Shown here one piece after another: positions 18,847 through 27,362 of a stretch of 37,983 nt of DNA. A program made the position numbers and the translations under genes. The stretch is taken from positions 45,190-83,172 of the forward strand of contig NZ_JAEMSD010000001.1 of NCBI RefSeq assembly GCF_016462955.1, written 5' to 3'. Within the stretch, counting starts at the first letter, position 1. The number at the start of each line of letters is the position of its first letter. This stretch comes from Bradyrhizobium sp. (GTDB lineage: Bacteria; Pseudomonadota; Alphaproteobacteria; Rhizobiales; Xanthobacteraceae). The notes under the pieces were generated by a model. The model was not told the DNA's origin and made no database searches. It saw only the letters and a program-made list of their open reading frames with translations.

Positions 18847-20304
18847 ATGAACGCAACGCAGGGCAAACAACATCAGGTCGTGATTGCCTTGTTCTGGTCA
18901 CTTGCACAGAATTGGGGCGGCCGGGCGCTGTCGTTCGTCCTGTTCCTGGTGCTGGCCCGGCTGCTCGATCCCACGGATTTCGGCCTTGCCGCGCTGGTCG
19001 CCTTCATCCTGCTGCTCCTGAGCTCCGTCGCCGAATTCGGCTTCGGTGAGGCGTTGGTCCAGCGACGCACGCTCGAGCCAGCCGATGTGACGCTGCCCTT
19101 CTTCTGCTCCCTTGCGGCGTCGGCGATTCTTGCGGTGCTGATTGTTTTCCTGGCGACGGATATCGAGCATTGGCTCGGCGTGAAAGGGCTTGCGCCGCTG
19201 TTGACGGCGGCGAGCCTCGCTCTTCCGATCGGCACGGCGACCCTGTTTCAGGAAGCGCTCTACAAGCGCCAGATGGACTTTCGCGTGCTCGCGGTCAGGA
19301 CCATGGTGGCAACAGCCATCTCCGGCGTCGTGGGCATTGCCTGTGCCTATGCCGGTTTCGGCGCTCTCAGCCTCGTCATCCAGGTGGTCGTCCAGAGCGC
19401 GATCAGCGGCTTGTGGCTCTGGAGCCAGCCGCGATGGCTGCCGATGCGTGCCTACGATACCAGGAGCTTTCGCGCGCTCTCCGGCTATAGCGTCCATGTC
19501 GTATCGAACCGGCTGCTGGATTTCGCCATCGTTCGCACCATCGACATGATCATCCTGTCGCTCTACGGCGTCGCGGCCCTCGGCATCTACACGGTCGGGG
19601 CCCGGGTCTACATCATCCTGATGCAGCTGCTCACCCAGGCGGTGATGGACGTCGCCTTGAGCGCGCTGTCCAGGATCGCGCACGAGCGCGACCGGATCGC
19701 CGGCGCCTACCTGCGCAGCGTCAGTCTCGGAGCGCTGGTCGGATCTCCCGTCTTCGTGCTGCTTGCGGCGATCGCGCCGGAGCTTTCACTGCTGCTGTTC
19801 GGCGCGAAATGGGCCGGCAGCGAAGCGGTGATGAGACCCCTGATGCTGGTCGGGGCGATCCAGACGGTGCAGTTCGTCAACAGCGCCTATTTCGGCGCGC
19901 TGGGCAAGCCGAACTACGTCTTCGGGCTGAACATCCTCAAATTCTGCGCGGTCGTGCCCGCGATGTTCCTGCTTCCCTCGCGCGACATCGGCCAGTTGGC
20001 GACGATTTTCGCGTTCGCGCAGCTCGTGGTGACGCCCGTGACGTTCGCGCTGGCGCTCCGGCTGCTCGGCCTCAGCTGGAGCCAGTTTCTGCGTCCGATC
20101 GCGGGCTGTCTTTGCGCCATCGTTCTGGCGTACGGCGCGGTCGTGCTGTGCCGCCATGCGACGCCGGACATGAATCCCTATTTGCGGATGGGACTGCTGT
20201 CGTCATGTTTCGGCGCAACCTATCTGATATGCATTCTGCTGCTCTGGCGGAAGCAATTGTTCTCGCTGATCGATTTCGTCGTGAAGCGCGGTGCGACCGC
20301 CTGA
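18847..20304 (+). CDS. Wzx-like polysaccharide flippase (MOP/PST family)
   Basis: ATG 18847: MNATQGKQHQVVIALFWSLAQNWGGRALSFVLFLVLARLLDPTDFGLAALVAFILL...; polytopic, inside ORF-track entry 18766-20304. Confidence 0.9.
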   Translation: MNATQGKQHQVVIALFWSLAQNWGGRALSFVLFLVLARLLDPTDFGLAALVAFILLLLSSVAEFGFGEALVQRRTLEPADVTLPFFCSLAASAILAVLIVFLATDIEHWLGVKGLAPLLTAASLALPIGTATLFQEALYKRQMDFRVLAVRTMVATAISGVVGIACAYAGFGALSLVIQVVVQSAISGLWLWSQPRWLPMRAYDTRSFRALSGYSVHVVSNRLLDFAIVRTIDMIILSLYGVAALGIYTVGARVYIILMQLLTQAVMDVALSALSRIAHERDRIAGAYLRSVSLGALVGSPVFVLLAAIAPELSLLLFGAKWAGSEAVMRPLMLVGAIQTVQFVNSAYFGALGKPNYVFGLNILKFCAVVPAMFLLPSRDIGQLATIFAFAQLVVTPVTFALALRLLGLSWSQFLRPIAGCLCAIVLAYGAVVLCRHATPDMNPYLRMGLLSSCFGATYLICILLLWRKQLFSLIDFVVKRGATA

Positions 20305-20323
20305 GCGAGACGAGGAGAACGAC

Positions 20324-21685
20324 GTGAAGCAACTGATTCCCGTACCCGTGCGCAGGCACCTCAAAGGCTGGCTCAACAGCGCGAAGGGTACGCCGCTGGC
20401 GGTCGATCTCCTCGAGTTGCGCAGATGGCAGATCGCCCGGAAGGATGTCGGCGTCAGCGCCGCGCCGCGTAACGAGCCGCGCCGGCTCGTGGTGCTTCCT
20501 TCCGATCCCTGGAGCGTTCATCAGTCGCGCGGCGACGAGGCGATGATCGAAGCCGCCGTCGGCGAGATCAGGCGGATGCATCCCGACGTCGAGACTTACG
20601 TCGTCACCGCCACCGGCGCCGCGAGCGCGGACGTGCGCGCGATGGGTTTCAAGCCGCTCGAGATCTGGAAACAGCCGTTTTCCTATCAGGCGGTCGCGCA
20701 GGAGCTCTCGATCACCCGTCCGGACTTCGCCGTGGTGCTGGGGGCCGACGTGCTCGACGGCTATTATTCTCCGGTGGATGCCGCGCGCATGCTGCTGGTC
20801 GCCGACCTGATGGCGGCGTTCGGTGCCAAGGTCAGCGTGCTCGGCTTCAGTTTCAACTCTCGTCCCGCCAAGGCGCTGCGCGAAGTATTCCGGCTGCTCG
20901 ATCCGGGCGTGGTCCTCAATCTGCGCGATGCGATATCGCTTCGGCGTTTCGACGAATTCGCCCGCAGGCGCGCCCATCTCGTCGCCGACGCCGCGTTCAT
21001 GCTGACGCCGCGCGCCGACACGGCGGCGGTGAAGCAGATCGCGGCCACGATCGCACGGCAGAGCGAGCAAGGCCGCAAAGTCTTCGTCTTCAACATCCAC
21101 CCGATGCTGTTCAAGAAGCCGGAGCCAGCGAAGCTGCGGAAGATGATCGAGCTTGCGGCGGCGGCCATGGAGCGTCTGTCGCGTGAGCACGATGCAAGCT
21201 GGTTGCTGCTTGCGCATGACTACCGTCCCGAGATCGCCGACGACAACTGCCTCCGGCCGCTGGCCGAGCGCCTGAAGGCCGTGCTCGGCGAGCGCGTATA
21301 TCACGTCGAGCAGACCCTGTCGGCCGGCGAGATCAAGGCCGTCGTAGGACTGGTCGACGGCGTGATCACGGGGCGCATGCATCTGGCGATTGCCGCGCTC
21401 GGACAGGGAACGCCGGTGGCGGCGATCACCTATCAGGACAAGTTCCAGGGCCTGTTCGCCCATTTCGGCATCAGCGAGCAGCTGTTGCTCGCGCCAGCCC
21501 AGTTCCTCGTCGGCGACAGCTTCGAGAAATTCCTGCTGCACTTCCTCGAAACGCATGAAGCAGCCGGGGACCAGGTGCGCCAAGCCCTGCCGGGGGTCAT
21601 GGACCTGTCCCGCGCCAACATTGCCCCGCTGCTGGGCGATACCGGAATCCGAATGGCGCCGAAGGCCGGCGGCAAGGTGGCCTGA
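20324..21685 (+). CDS. polysaccharide pyruvyl transferase family protein
   Basis: GTG 20324 preceded by gaggag; SVHQSRGDEAMIEAAVGEIRRMHPD, VVLGADVLDGYYSP, VDGVITGRMHLAIAALGQGTPVAAITYQDKFQGLFAHFGI. Confidence 0.88.
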   Translation: MKQLIPVPVRRHLKGWLNSAKGTPLAVDLLELRRWQIARKDVGVSAAPRNEPRRLVVLPSDPWSVHQSRGDEAMIEAAVGEIRRMHPDVETYVVTATGAASADVRAMGFKPLEIWKQPFSYQAVAQELSITRPDFAVVLGADVLDGYYSPVDAARMLLVADLMAAFGAKVSVLGFSFNSRPAKALREVFRLLDPGVVLNLRDAISLRRFDEFARRRAHLVADAAFMLTPRADTAAVKQIAATIARQSEQGRKVFVFNIHPMLFKKPEPAKLRKMIELAAAAMERLSREHDASWLLLAHDYRPEIADDNCLRPLAERLKAVLGERVYHVEQTLSAGEIKAVVGLVDGVITGRMHLAIAALGQGTPVAAITYQDKFQGLFAHFGISEQLLLAPAQFLVGDSFEKFLLHFLETHEAAGDQVRQALPGVMDLSRANIAPLLGDTGIRMAPKAGGKVA

Positions 21686-22823
21686 CGCCTCCTTGCGCCC
21701 GCGAGCGCGTCAGTTGACCGCGCGCTCGGTGTTGTCGAAGCGTATGGCGGGTTCGGCCGCGACGCGGGGACTCGACGCCGATGTCGGCCCAACTATTGAT
21801 GAGGCGACGCGCGGGATTCTCGAAATAGGCGTAGGTGCGATCCGCCACGACGGTGAGGACCGCGCTGCATGCCAGCGCGAACAGGCCAAATTGATCCGGC
21901 CGCAACTGGAGCCCGGTCCATAGCGGCTTGAAAACCGCGATGAGAAGTGCGTCGTGCAGCATGTAGATCGCGTATGAGGTATTGCCGAGTCGCCCGAGCA
22001 GGCGTGCGCCCGGAATCTCCTTGAAGGCGCTTTCGCCGACCGCCGTGAGCAGGATGGCGCAGGAGAACAGCAGGATGGCGAGGTCCGGCTTGGCGAAGAC
22101 GTTGAGGACGACGACGCAGAGGCCGAACACGCCGATCCCGGCGAACAGCACCGGCTTGCGCCGGTAGGGGCCCGACATCCGGAACAGAATGGCGAGCAGG
22201 ATGCCGTTCAGGAAGCTCGGCAACGCGCGAAGCATGCCGTAGTCGTAGTTGGCGCCGTACATCTGCGATCGGTCCTGCCAGATCGGCAGATGGCCGTGGG
22301 CAAGGACCAGATAGAACGCCGCCACGATGGCGCCGAGCACGATCGGCTGCACCTTGCGGGCCAGCAGCATCAGCAGCGGAAAGATCAGATAGCAGAAGAA
22401 TTCCGCGCTGATCGACCAGGACGGCGAGTTGAAGCTGAGATGATCGGTGACGCCCCAGGCCTGGACCAGCAGGAGATTGTAGAGGAAGTCCAGCGAGGTC
22501 GACCGCGCCGTGCGCTCCAGGCCGACGCCGATCAGCACCACGAAGATGAGCAGGCTCAGCACGTGCAGCGGGTAGATTCGCGCGATGCGTCGGATCATGA
22601 AGCGCGAGTAGCCGCGCAGGCCGCGGACGTCGGACGGATAGGAGTAGGAGATCACGAAGCCGGACAGGATGAAGAACATGTCCACGAACAGGCCGAAGGA
22701 CCCGTTCCAGGCCGGCGAAATACCGGTGTCGACCAGCTTCAGGTGGAAGATGAAGACGCCGAGGGCGGCAACGAAGCGATAAAAGTCGAGGACGACGAAA
22801 CGTCTTGCTTCACTGGCTTCCAT
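21597..22823 (-). CDS. acyltransferase family 3 membrane protein (3' end probably frameshifted; likely native stop at 21710-21712)
   Basis: FVVLDFYRFVAALGVFIFHLKLV, LFVDMFFILSGFVISYSYP, FMIRRIARIYPLHVLSL, GNTSYAIYMLHDALLI; see frameshift finding. Confidence 0.85.
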   Translation of the reverse strand: MEASEARRFVVLDFYRFVAALGVFIFHLKLVDTGISPAWNGSFGLFVDMFFILSGFVISYSYPSDVRGLRGYSRFMIRRIARIYPLHVLSLLIFVVLIGVGLERTARSTSLDFLYNLLLVQAWGVTDHLSFNSPSWSISAEFFCYLIFPLLMLLARKVQPIVLGAIVAAFYLVLAHGHLPIWQDRSQMYGANYDYGMLRALPSFLNGILLAILFRMSGPYRRKPVLFAGIGVFGLCVVVLNVFAKPDLAILLFSCAILLTAVGESAFKEIPGARLLGRLGNTSYAIYMLHDALLIAVFKPLWTGLQLRPDQFGLFALACSAVLTVVADRTYAYFENPARRLINSWADIGVESPRRGRTRHTLRQHRARGQLTRSRAQGGVRPPCRRPSAPFGFRYRPAAGQCWRGTGP

Positions 22824-22971
22824 CGGGCCTCGGAGTCCTTGCGCGGTTCATCACCCTCTTAGACATCAATTGTGACGCAAGTTCGCAAGCGCGCCGGCTG
22901 ATGCGGCCCATCCGATTGCCGATGGCGGCAGCGCTCTGCTCATCGATGAGGCAGACGCCTGACAAACGAAC

Positions 22972-22998
22972 AGGGGCCGGAACATGGTCCCGGCCCCT
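22972..22998 (-). terminator. probable intrinsic terminator downstream of the giant repeat protein
   Basis: Perfect 9-bp arms AGGGGCCGG/CCGGCCCCT, 9-nt loop; minus-strand tail GTTCGTTTGTC only weakly T-rich; about 40 bp past the stop at 23036. Confidence 0.6.
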
Positions 22999-23035
22999 CA
23001 GCGATGTCGGCGCCCTTTCGGACGGATTCGCATGT

Positions 23036-26000
23036 TCAGACGAACACGAAATCGTGGCTCGTCAGGCTCGAGACATAGACGTTCTTGATCAGGATCGAAT
23101 CGGTCTCCGAGAACGTGATGAGCGCGTTCGTGCCGGACTGCGTCATCTGCAGATGGCTGTAGTCGGCGGCCAGCAGCTTCGAAATCTGGATCACGTCGTG
23201 GCTGGCGCCGTTGCCGGCCTGGAAGTTGAGGATCTGGTCCTGCCCGTGATCGTAGGCGATCGTCGTCGAGCTCGGCGCGGCGGAGAACACGTCATTGCCG
23301 GCCCCGCCCTGGATCGTGACGCCGGCAGCAACCGCCGTGACGTTGTGGGTACCGTCGGTTCTGGTCTGATCGAAGAACTGCAGCGCGTTGGCGCTGTTGT
23401 AGTTCTCGTGCTGGGTCGTGCCGGCCTGTCCGTTGAAGTTGAACAGGAACACGTCCTTCGATCCGTCGACGTTGTTGGCGATCTCCTGGGTCTTCACGCC
23501 GGCGCTGTTGTAGATGTCCGTCAGCTTGCTGCCGTCGTCGTGGATCACCTGGGTATAGTCCAGCGTGCCGTCGGCGTGGGTCCGGGTGAGCTCGACCAGC
23601 TTGCCCGACGCATCAAGGTGCTGGTGCTGGGTGGTGTAGGATTGCCCGGTGACGTTGTAGTTCCAATTGTCCTGGCTGCCGTCGGCATTCTTGATATAGG
23701 CGGCGGTCTTCACGCCGCCGGTGTAGGCGGTGGTGGAGCTGTAACCATCGCTCTTGGTGGTCACCTCGCTGGTGATGACGCCTTTGGCGTCGTACCACTC
23801 CGACGTCTTGGTGCCGTCGGCACTCTGCACCAGCGTGAAGGCCAGGCTGTCGTCGGCGTGGGTTCGCACGATATGGGTAAGGAAGCCCGTCGCATCGTAG
23901 GTGTCGTGCTCGCTCGTGTAGGTCTGCCCGACGATGTTGAACTGGAAGACGTCCTTCGAGCCGTCGGCGTGGTAGTCGGTCTGCATCTTCTTGACGCCGG
24001 CCGCATCGTAGCTGGTGACGACGCTGCTGCCATCATCGTTGACGACCTGGGTGTAGTCGAGCGAGCCGTCGGCGTGCCAGCGGGTCACCTGCGTCGTCTT
24101 GCCGGTCGGGTCGAGGTGCTGATACTGCGTGGTGTAGGTCTGGCCGGTGATGTTGTAGCTGTAATTATCGTGGCTCTGGTCGGCATTGGTGATGTAGGCC
24201 GCAGTCTTCACGCCGTTGGTGTAAACCGTGGTCGAGCTGTACCCGCTCGCCTTCTCCAACACCTCGCTGATGAGCACGCCCTTGGCGTCGTACCAGTCCG
24301 TGGCCTTGGTCCCGTCCTTGCTTTGCACCAGCTTGAACGCCATGCTGCCGTCGGCGTGCTTGCGGATCAGCGTGGTGAGGAACCCGCTCGCGTCATAGAC
24401 GTCGTGCTCGGTCGTGTAGTTCTGGCCGGTGATGTTGAAGAGGAACACGTCCTTGCTGCCGTCGGCGTGGACGTTGGCCTCCTTGATCCGCGTTCCAGCG
24501 GCATCGTAGGTGGTGAAGACGCTGCTGCCATCGGAATTGATGATTTGGGTATAGTCGAGCGTGCCGTCGGCGTGCTTGCGGGTCACGGCCGTGATCTTGC
24601 CGGACGGATCGACGTGCTGGATCTGCGTGGTGTAGCTCTTGCCGGTGATGCCGAAGGCGTAATTGTCCTGGCTGCCGTCGGCATATTTGACATAGGTGTT
24701 GGTCTTGACGCCGTTGCTGTAGGTCGTCGTCGAGGTGGTGCCGTTTGCCGTCTCCACCACTTCGCTGGTGAGGGTGCCGGCGGCATTGTACCAATCGGTC
24801 GTCTTGGTGCCGTCCTTGGTCTGGACCAGCTTGAAGGCGAGAGTGCCGTCGCCGTGCAGCCGCGTCAGGCTGGTGATGAAGCCGGTCGCGTCGTAGTCGT
24901 AGTGCTCGGTCGTGTAGTTCTGGCCCTTGATGTTGTAAGTCCAGACGTCCTTGCTTTTGTCGGCATGATAGCTGGTCTCCACCAGCTTGACCCCGGTGGC
25001 GCTGTACGTGGTGATCACGCTGCTGCCGTCGCCGTTGTAGACTTGGGTCGAATCCAGCGAGCCGTCGGCATGGCTGCGGGTGACCGACGTGACCTTCCCC
25101 GAGGCATCGAGATGCTGCACCTGGGTGGTGAAGCTCTTCCCCGTGACGTTGTAGGTATAGTTGTCCTGGGAACCGTCGGCGTTCTTGACGTAGGCGGCCG
25201 TCTTCACCCCGTTCGTATAGAGCGTGGTGGAGTAGTAGCCGTCGGACTTCTGGACGACCTCGCTCAGAAGTGTTCCGGCCGTGTTGTAGCTGTCGGTGGT
25301 CCTGGTTCCGTCGGTGGCGATGTGGACGAGCTTCGTCTGCACGCCCGAAGTGTAGCTGATCAGGTCCTTTGAGCCGTCGGTGTAGGTCACGGTGGTCGAG
25401 GTCGGCTGCCCGCTCGCATTCAGGCCGGTGTCGGACTTTGAGAGCAGCTTTCCGCTCGAATCATAGGTCTTGGTGTTGCTCCAGGTCGCGGCCGTATTCG
25501 TCACCGAGAACGAGTATCCGCCCTGGATCTTGGACAGCGCGCTGCCGTAATGGGCGATGACGTAGTCCATCGTCGCCTTCGAGGCGACCGGGAGAACGTG
25601 CGAACCGGTCAGCGTGATGCTCTGCAGCGCCGTGGAGTCGCTGAGGTCGGACAGCTGCGGCACGATCTCGGCTGCGGTTCCGGTGATGCTGGTTCGGGTG
25701 TCGGGCGGCGTCGGCGTGGCCGGCGGGGCGTCGATCTCGATGATCACGGGGTGATCGCTGAGCGGAATGGTGATGGTGCTGACGTCGGTATAGCTGGCGA
25801 TCGCGGTCGCTCCCGTCAGCGTGTCGTACACCTTCACCGTGTGATGGACGGCGCCGAGGTTCACCGTGACCGTCTGGGTCGGATTGGACAGTTCGGTATC
25901 GGTGGCGTCGTTCCAGAGCTTCGGCTCCGCCCAGACGACGAGCTCATAGGCGCCATTGCTCTTGCCGAGCACCATGCTGTTGCCCGAGGCCGGCATGTTG

Positions 26001-26944
26001 CTCAGCGTGTAGTTCAATGGATCGGTCGGCTGCAGGCCGCCTTTGCCGTCGTCGGCCAGAACCGTCGTCAGATTGTGAATCGCCGTCGCGGCGAGCTTCG
26101 GCGTGCCGTCGGAATTGAACAGCCCGAAGTTGGCTTCGGGGTTGGTGTTGGCAGCCGAGGAGTCGCGGTCGAACAGCTCGTAGAGATAGGTCATGCTGAC
26201 GCCGGCCTTGTAGGCATCGACCAGCGTGTTCAGGATCGACTTGGCCTGCACCGTCTCGTTGACGCCGAGATATTGGGTGTTGGTCTGCGTGGTGTAGCCG
26301 GTCTCGGTGATGACAACGGGCTTTCCCGGTGCCGCGGTCATGACGGCGCTGAGCGTCGCCGAGATGGAGCTGCCGGTGGTCAGGCTGGTGCTGACATAGG
26401 CGTGGGCGTTGGCATAGTCGACCGAGCCCGACATGTTGCCGAGCTCGCTGTAGCCTTGCGGATCGTTGTAGGCCAGCGACAGGTTGTACACGGGGATGCT
26501 GCCGAGCGTGGCATTGGCATTGACGGCCTGATAGAGCGCGCTCTGGAACTGGGCCGCGGCCGAGAGGCTGGAGCTGCCATTGTAGCTGAAGGGCTGGTGA
26601 TTGGCCTCGTTGAGACCTTCGATCGCGCTGATGCTGCCAGCATAACTGGTTGCAAACTTTTCGAGCGAGGCGATGTATTTCTGCAGCCCGACCGTGCCCG
26701 TCTGGGGCAGCGCAGATGACACCAGGAAGTCGAACTTATAGCCGGCAGCGGCGAGGCCCTCGACCACCGGTTGGGCGGCGGGGCTTGTTCCCATCGCATC
26801 GCGGAGGTGGGTCACGCCGAGATATTTCAGATCCTCGACCATCAGCGCGAGATTGTTGTAGCCGGTCCATCCGAAACCGGCATGCGTGTTGACGCCGATG
26901 GAGTTGATGAAGCCGCTGGCGGAGAGGATGGTTTGATCAGGCAT
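23036..26944 (-). CDS. giant secreted glycosidase-like protein: clan GH-A-like domain + RHS/YD-like tandem repeats + RTX-like C-terminus
   Basis: ATG 26944 (ORF track 26971): MPDQTILSASGFINSIGVNTHAGFGWTGY...; GLNEAN and ITETGYTT motifs; four 166-aa repeats; C-terminal GGAGNDVF...ILIKNVYVSSLTSHDFVFV; no N-terminal signal peptide. Confidence 0.85.
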   Translation of the reverse strand: MPDQTILSASGFINSIGVNTHAGFGWTGYNNLALMVEDLKYLGVTHLRDAMGTSPAAQPVVEGLAAAGYKFDFLVSSALPQTGTVGLQKYIASLEKFATSYAGSISAIEGLNEANHQPFSYNGSSSLSAAAQFQSALYQAVNANATLGSIPVYNLSLAYNDPQGYSELGNMSGSVDYANAHAYVSTSLTTGSSISATLSAVMTAAPGKPVVITETGYTTQTNTQYLGVNETVQAKSILNTLVDAYKAGVSMTYLYELFDRDSSAANTNPEANFGLFNSDGTPKLAATAIHNLTTVLADDGKGGLQPTDPLNYTLSNMPASGNSMVLGKSNGAYELVVWAEPKLWNDATDTELSNPTQTVTVNLGAVHHTVKVYDTLTGATAIASYTDVSTITIPLSDHPVIIEIDAPPATPTPPDTRTSITGTAAEIVPQLSDLSDSTALQSITLTGSHVLPVASKATMDYVIAHYGSALSKIQGGYSFSVTNTAATWSNTKTYDSSGKLLSKSDTGLNASGQPTSTTVTYTDGSKDLISYTSGVQTKLVHIATDGTRTTDSYNTAGTLLSEVVQKSDGYYSTTLYTNGVKTAAYVKNADGSQDNYTYNVTGKSFTTQVQHLDASGKVTSVTRSHADGSLDSTQVYNGDGSSVITTYSATGVKLVETSYHADKSKDVWTYNIKGQNYTTEHYDYDATGFITSLTRLHGDGTLAFKLVQTKDGTKTTDWYNAAGTLTSEVVETANGTTSTTTYSNGVKTNTYVKYADGSQDNYAFGITGKSYTTQIQHVDPSGKITAVTRKHADGTLDYTQIINSDGSSVFTTYDAAGTRIKEANVHADGSKDVFLFNITGQNYTTEHDVYDASGFLTTLIRKHADGSMAFKLVQSKDGTKATDWYDAKGVLISEVLEKASGYSSTTVYTNGVKTAAYITNADQSHDNYSYNITGQTYTTQYQHLDPTGKTTQVTRWHADGSLDYTQVVNDDGSSVVTSYDAAGVKKMQTDYHADGSKDVFQFNIVGQTYTSEHDTYDATGFLTHIVRTHADDSLAFTLVQSADGTKTSEWYDAKGVITSEVTTKSDGYSSTTAYTGGVKTAAYIKNADGSQDNWNYNVTGQSYTTQHQHLDASGKLVELTRTHADGTLDYTQVIHDDGSKLTDIYNSAGVKTQEIANNVDGSKDVFLFNFNGQAGTTQHENYNSANALQFFDQTRTDGTHNVTAVAAGVTIQGGAGNDVFSAAPSSTTIAYDHGQDQILNFQAGNGASHDVIQISKLLAADYSHLQMTQSGTNALITFSETDSILIKNVYVSSLTSHDFVFV
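23321..25312 (-). repeat. four tandem 498-bp (166-aa) coding repeats
   Basis: Segment reading gta(g/c)c...gtc, coding DGT[KR]T[ST][DE][WS]Y, ends at 25312, 24814, 24316 and 23818: exact 498-bp spacing with no indels. Confidence 0.93.
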
Positions 26945-27362
26945 TGCACACTCGAATTTCAGCGCGAGCAAAATTGCTCGCAGGATTTGCGGTCAACCTT
27001 CTATGTCGAGTGTGAATTTCAGATAAAAACGAAGCGACAAATCGCGAGCGAAACGCGGTTCCTTCCGGAGGAACGGTTCGACTCGAACAGCAGCAGAATG
27101 CTGATGCGATGCCGGTGCAGCATGGCGTCAGGAAGGCGCTTTCGCGATTTTCGCGATTTGGCACTGCTGATTATGCGCGCACGCCTCGCGCGATCAGTTG
27201 GATTGCACAGCGGGCCGGCAGTCTGCCGTTTTGGTGGGCGGGTAGCTTGATAGATTCTATCGCGTGGGTTGTAGGAGAATTTTCACGAAAGAGGCTCCCA
27301 GTTCCGCACAGGAACCGAATCGGCAAGTCGGCGCGACCGTGTAGGGCGGGGCGGCGTGCTAG

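Noticed and set aside
20072-21583. 503-aa minus-strand ORF
   Set aside because: Antisense to the pyruvyl transferase CDS; His/Arg-rich shadow translation.
23321-25312. Possible CRISPR-like or noncoding repeat array
   Set aside because: Repeats are 498 bp, contiguous and in a single open reading frame; no short repeat/spacer structure.
22805-25372. 855-aa plus-strand ORF opposite the giant repeat gene
   Set aside because: Antisense shadow of a GC-rich repetitive CDS; repetitive VGV/AVG/DDLG composition mirrors the repeats and no domain is recognisable.
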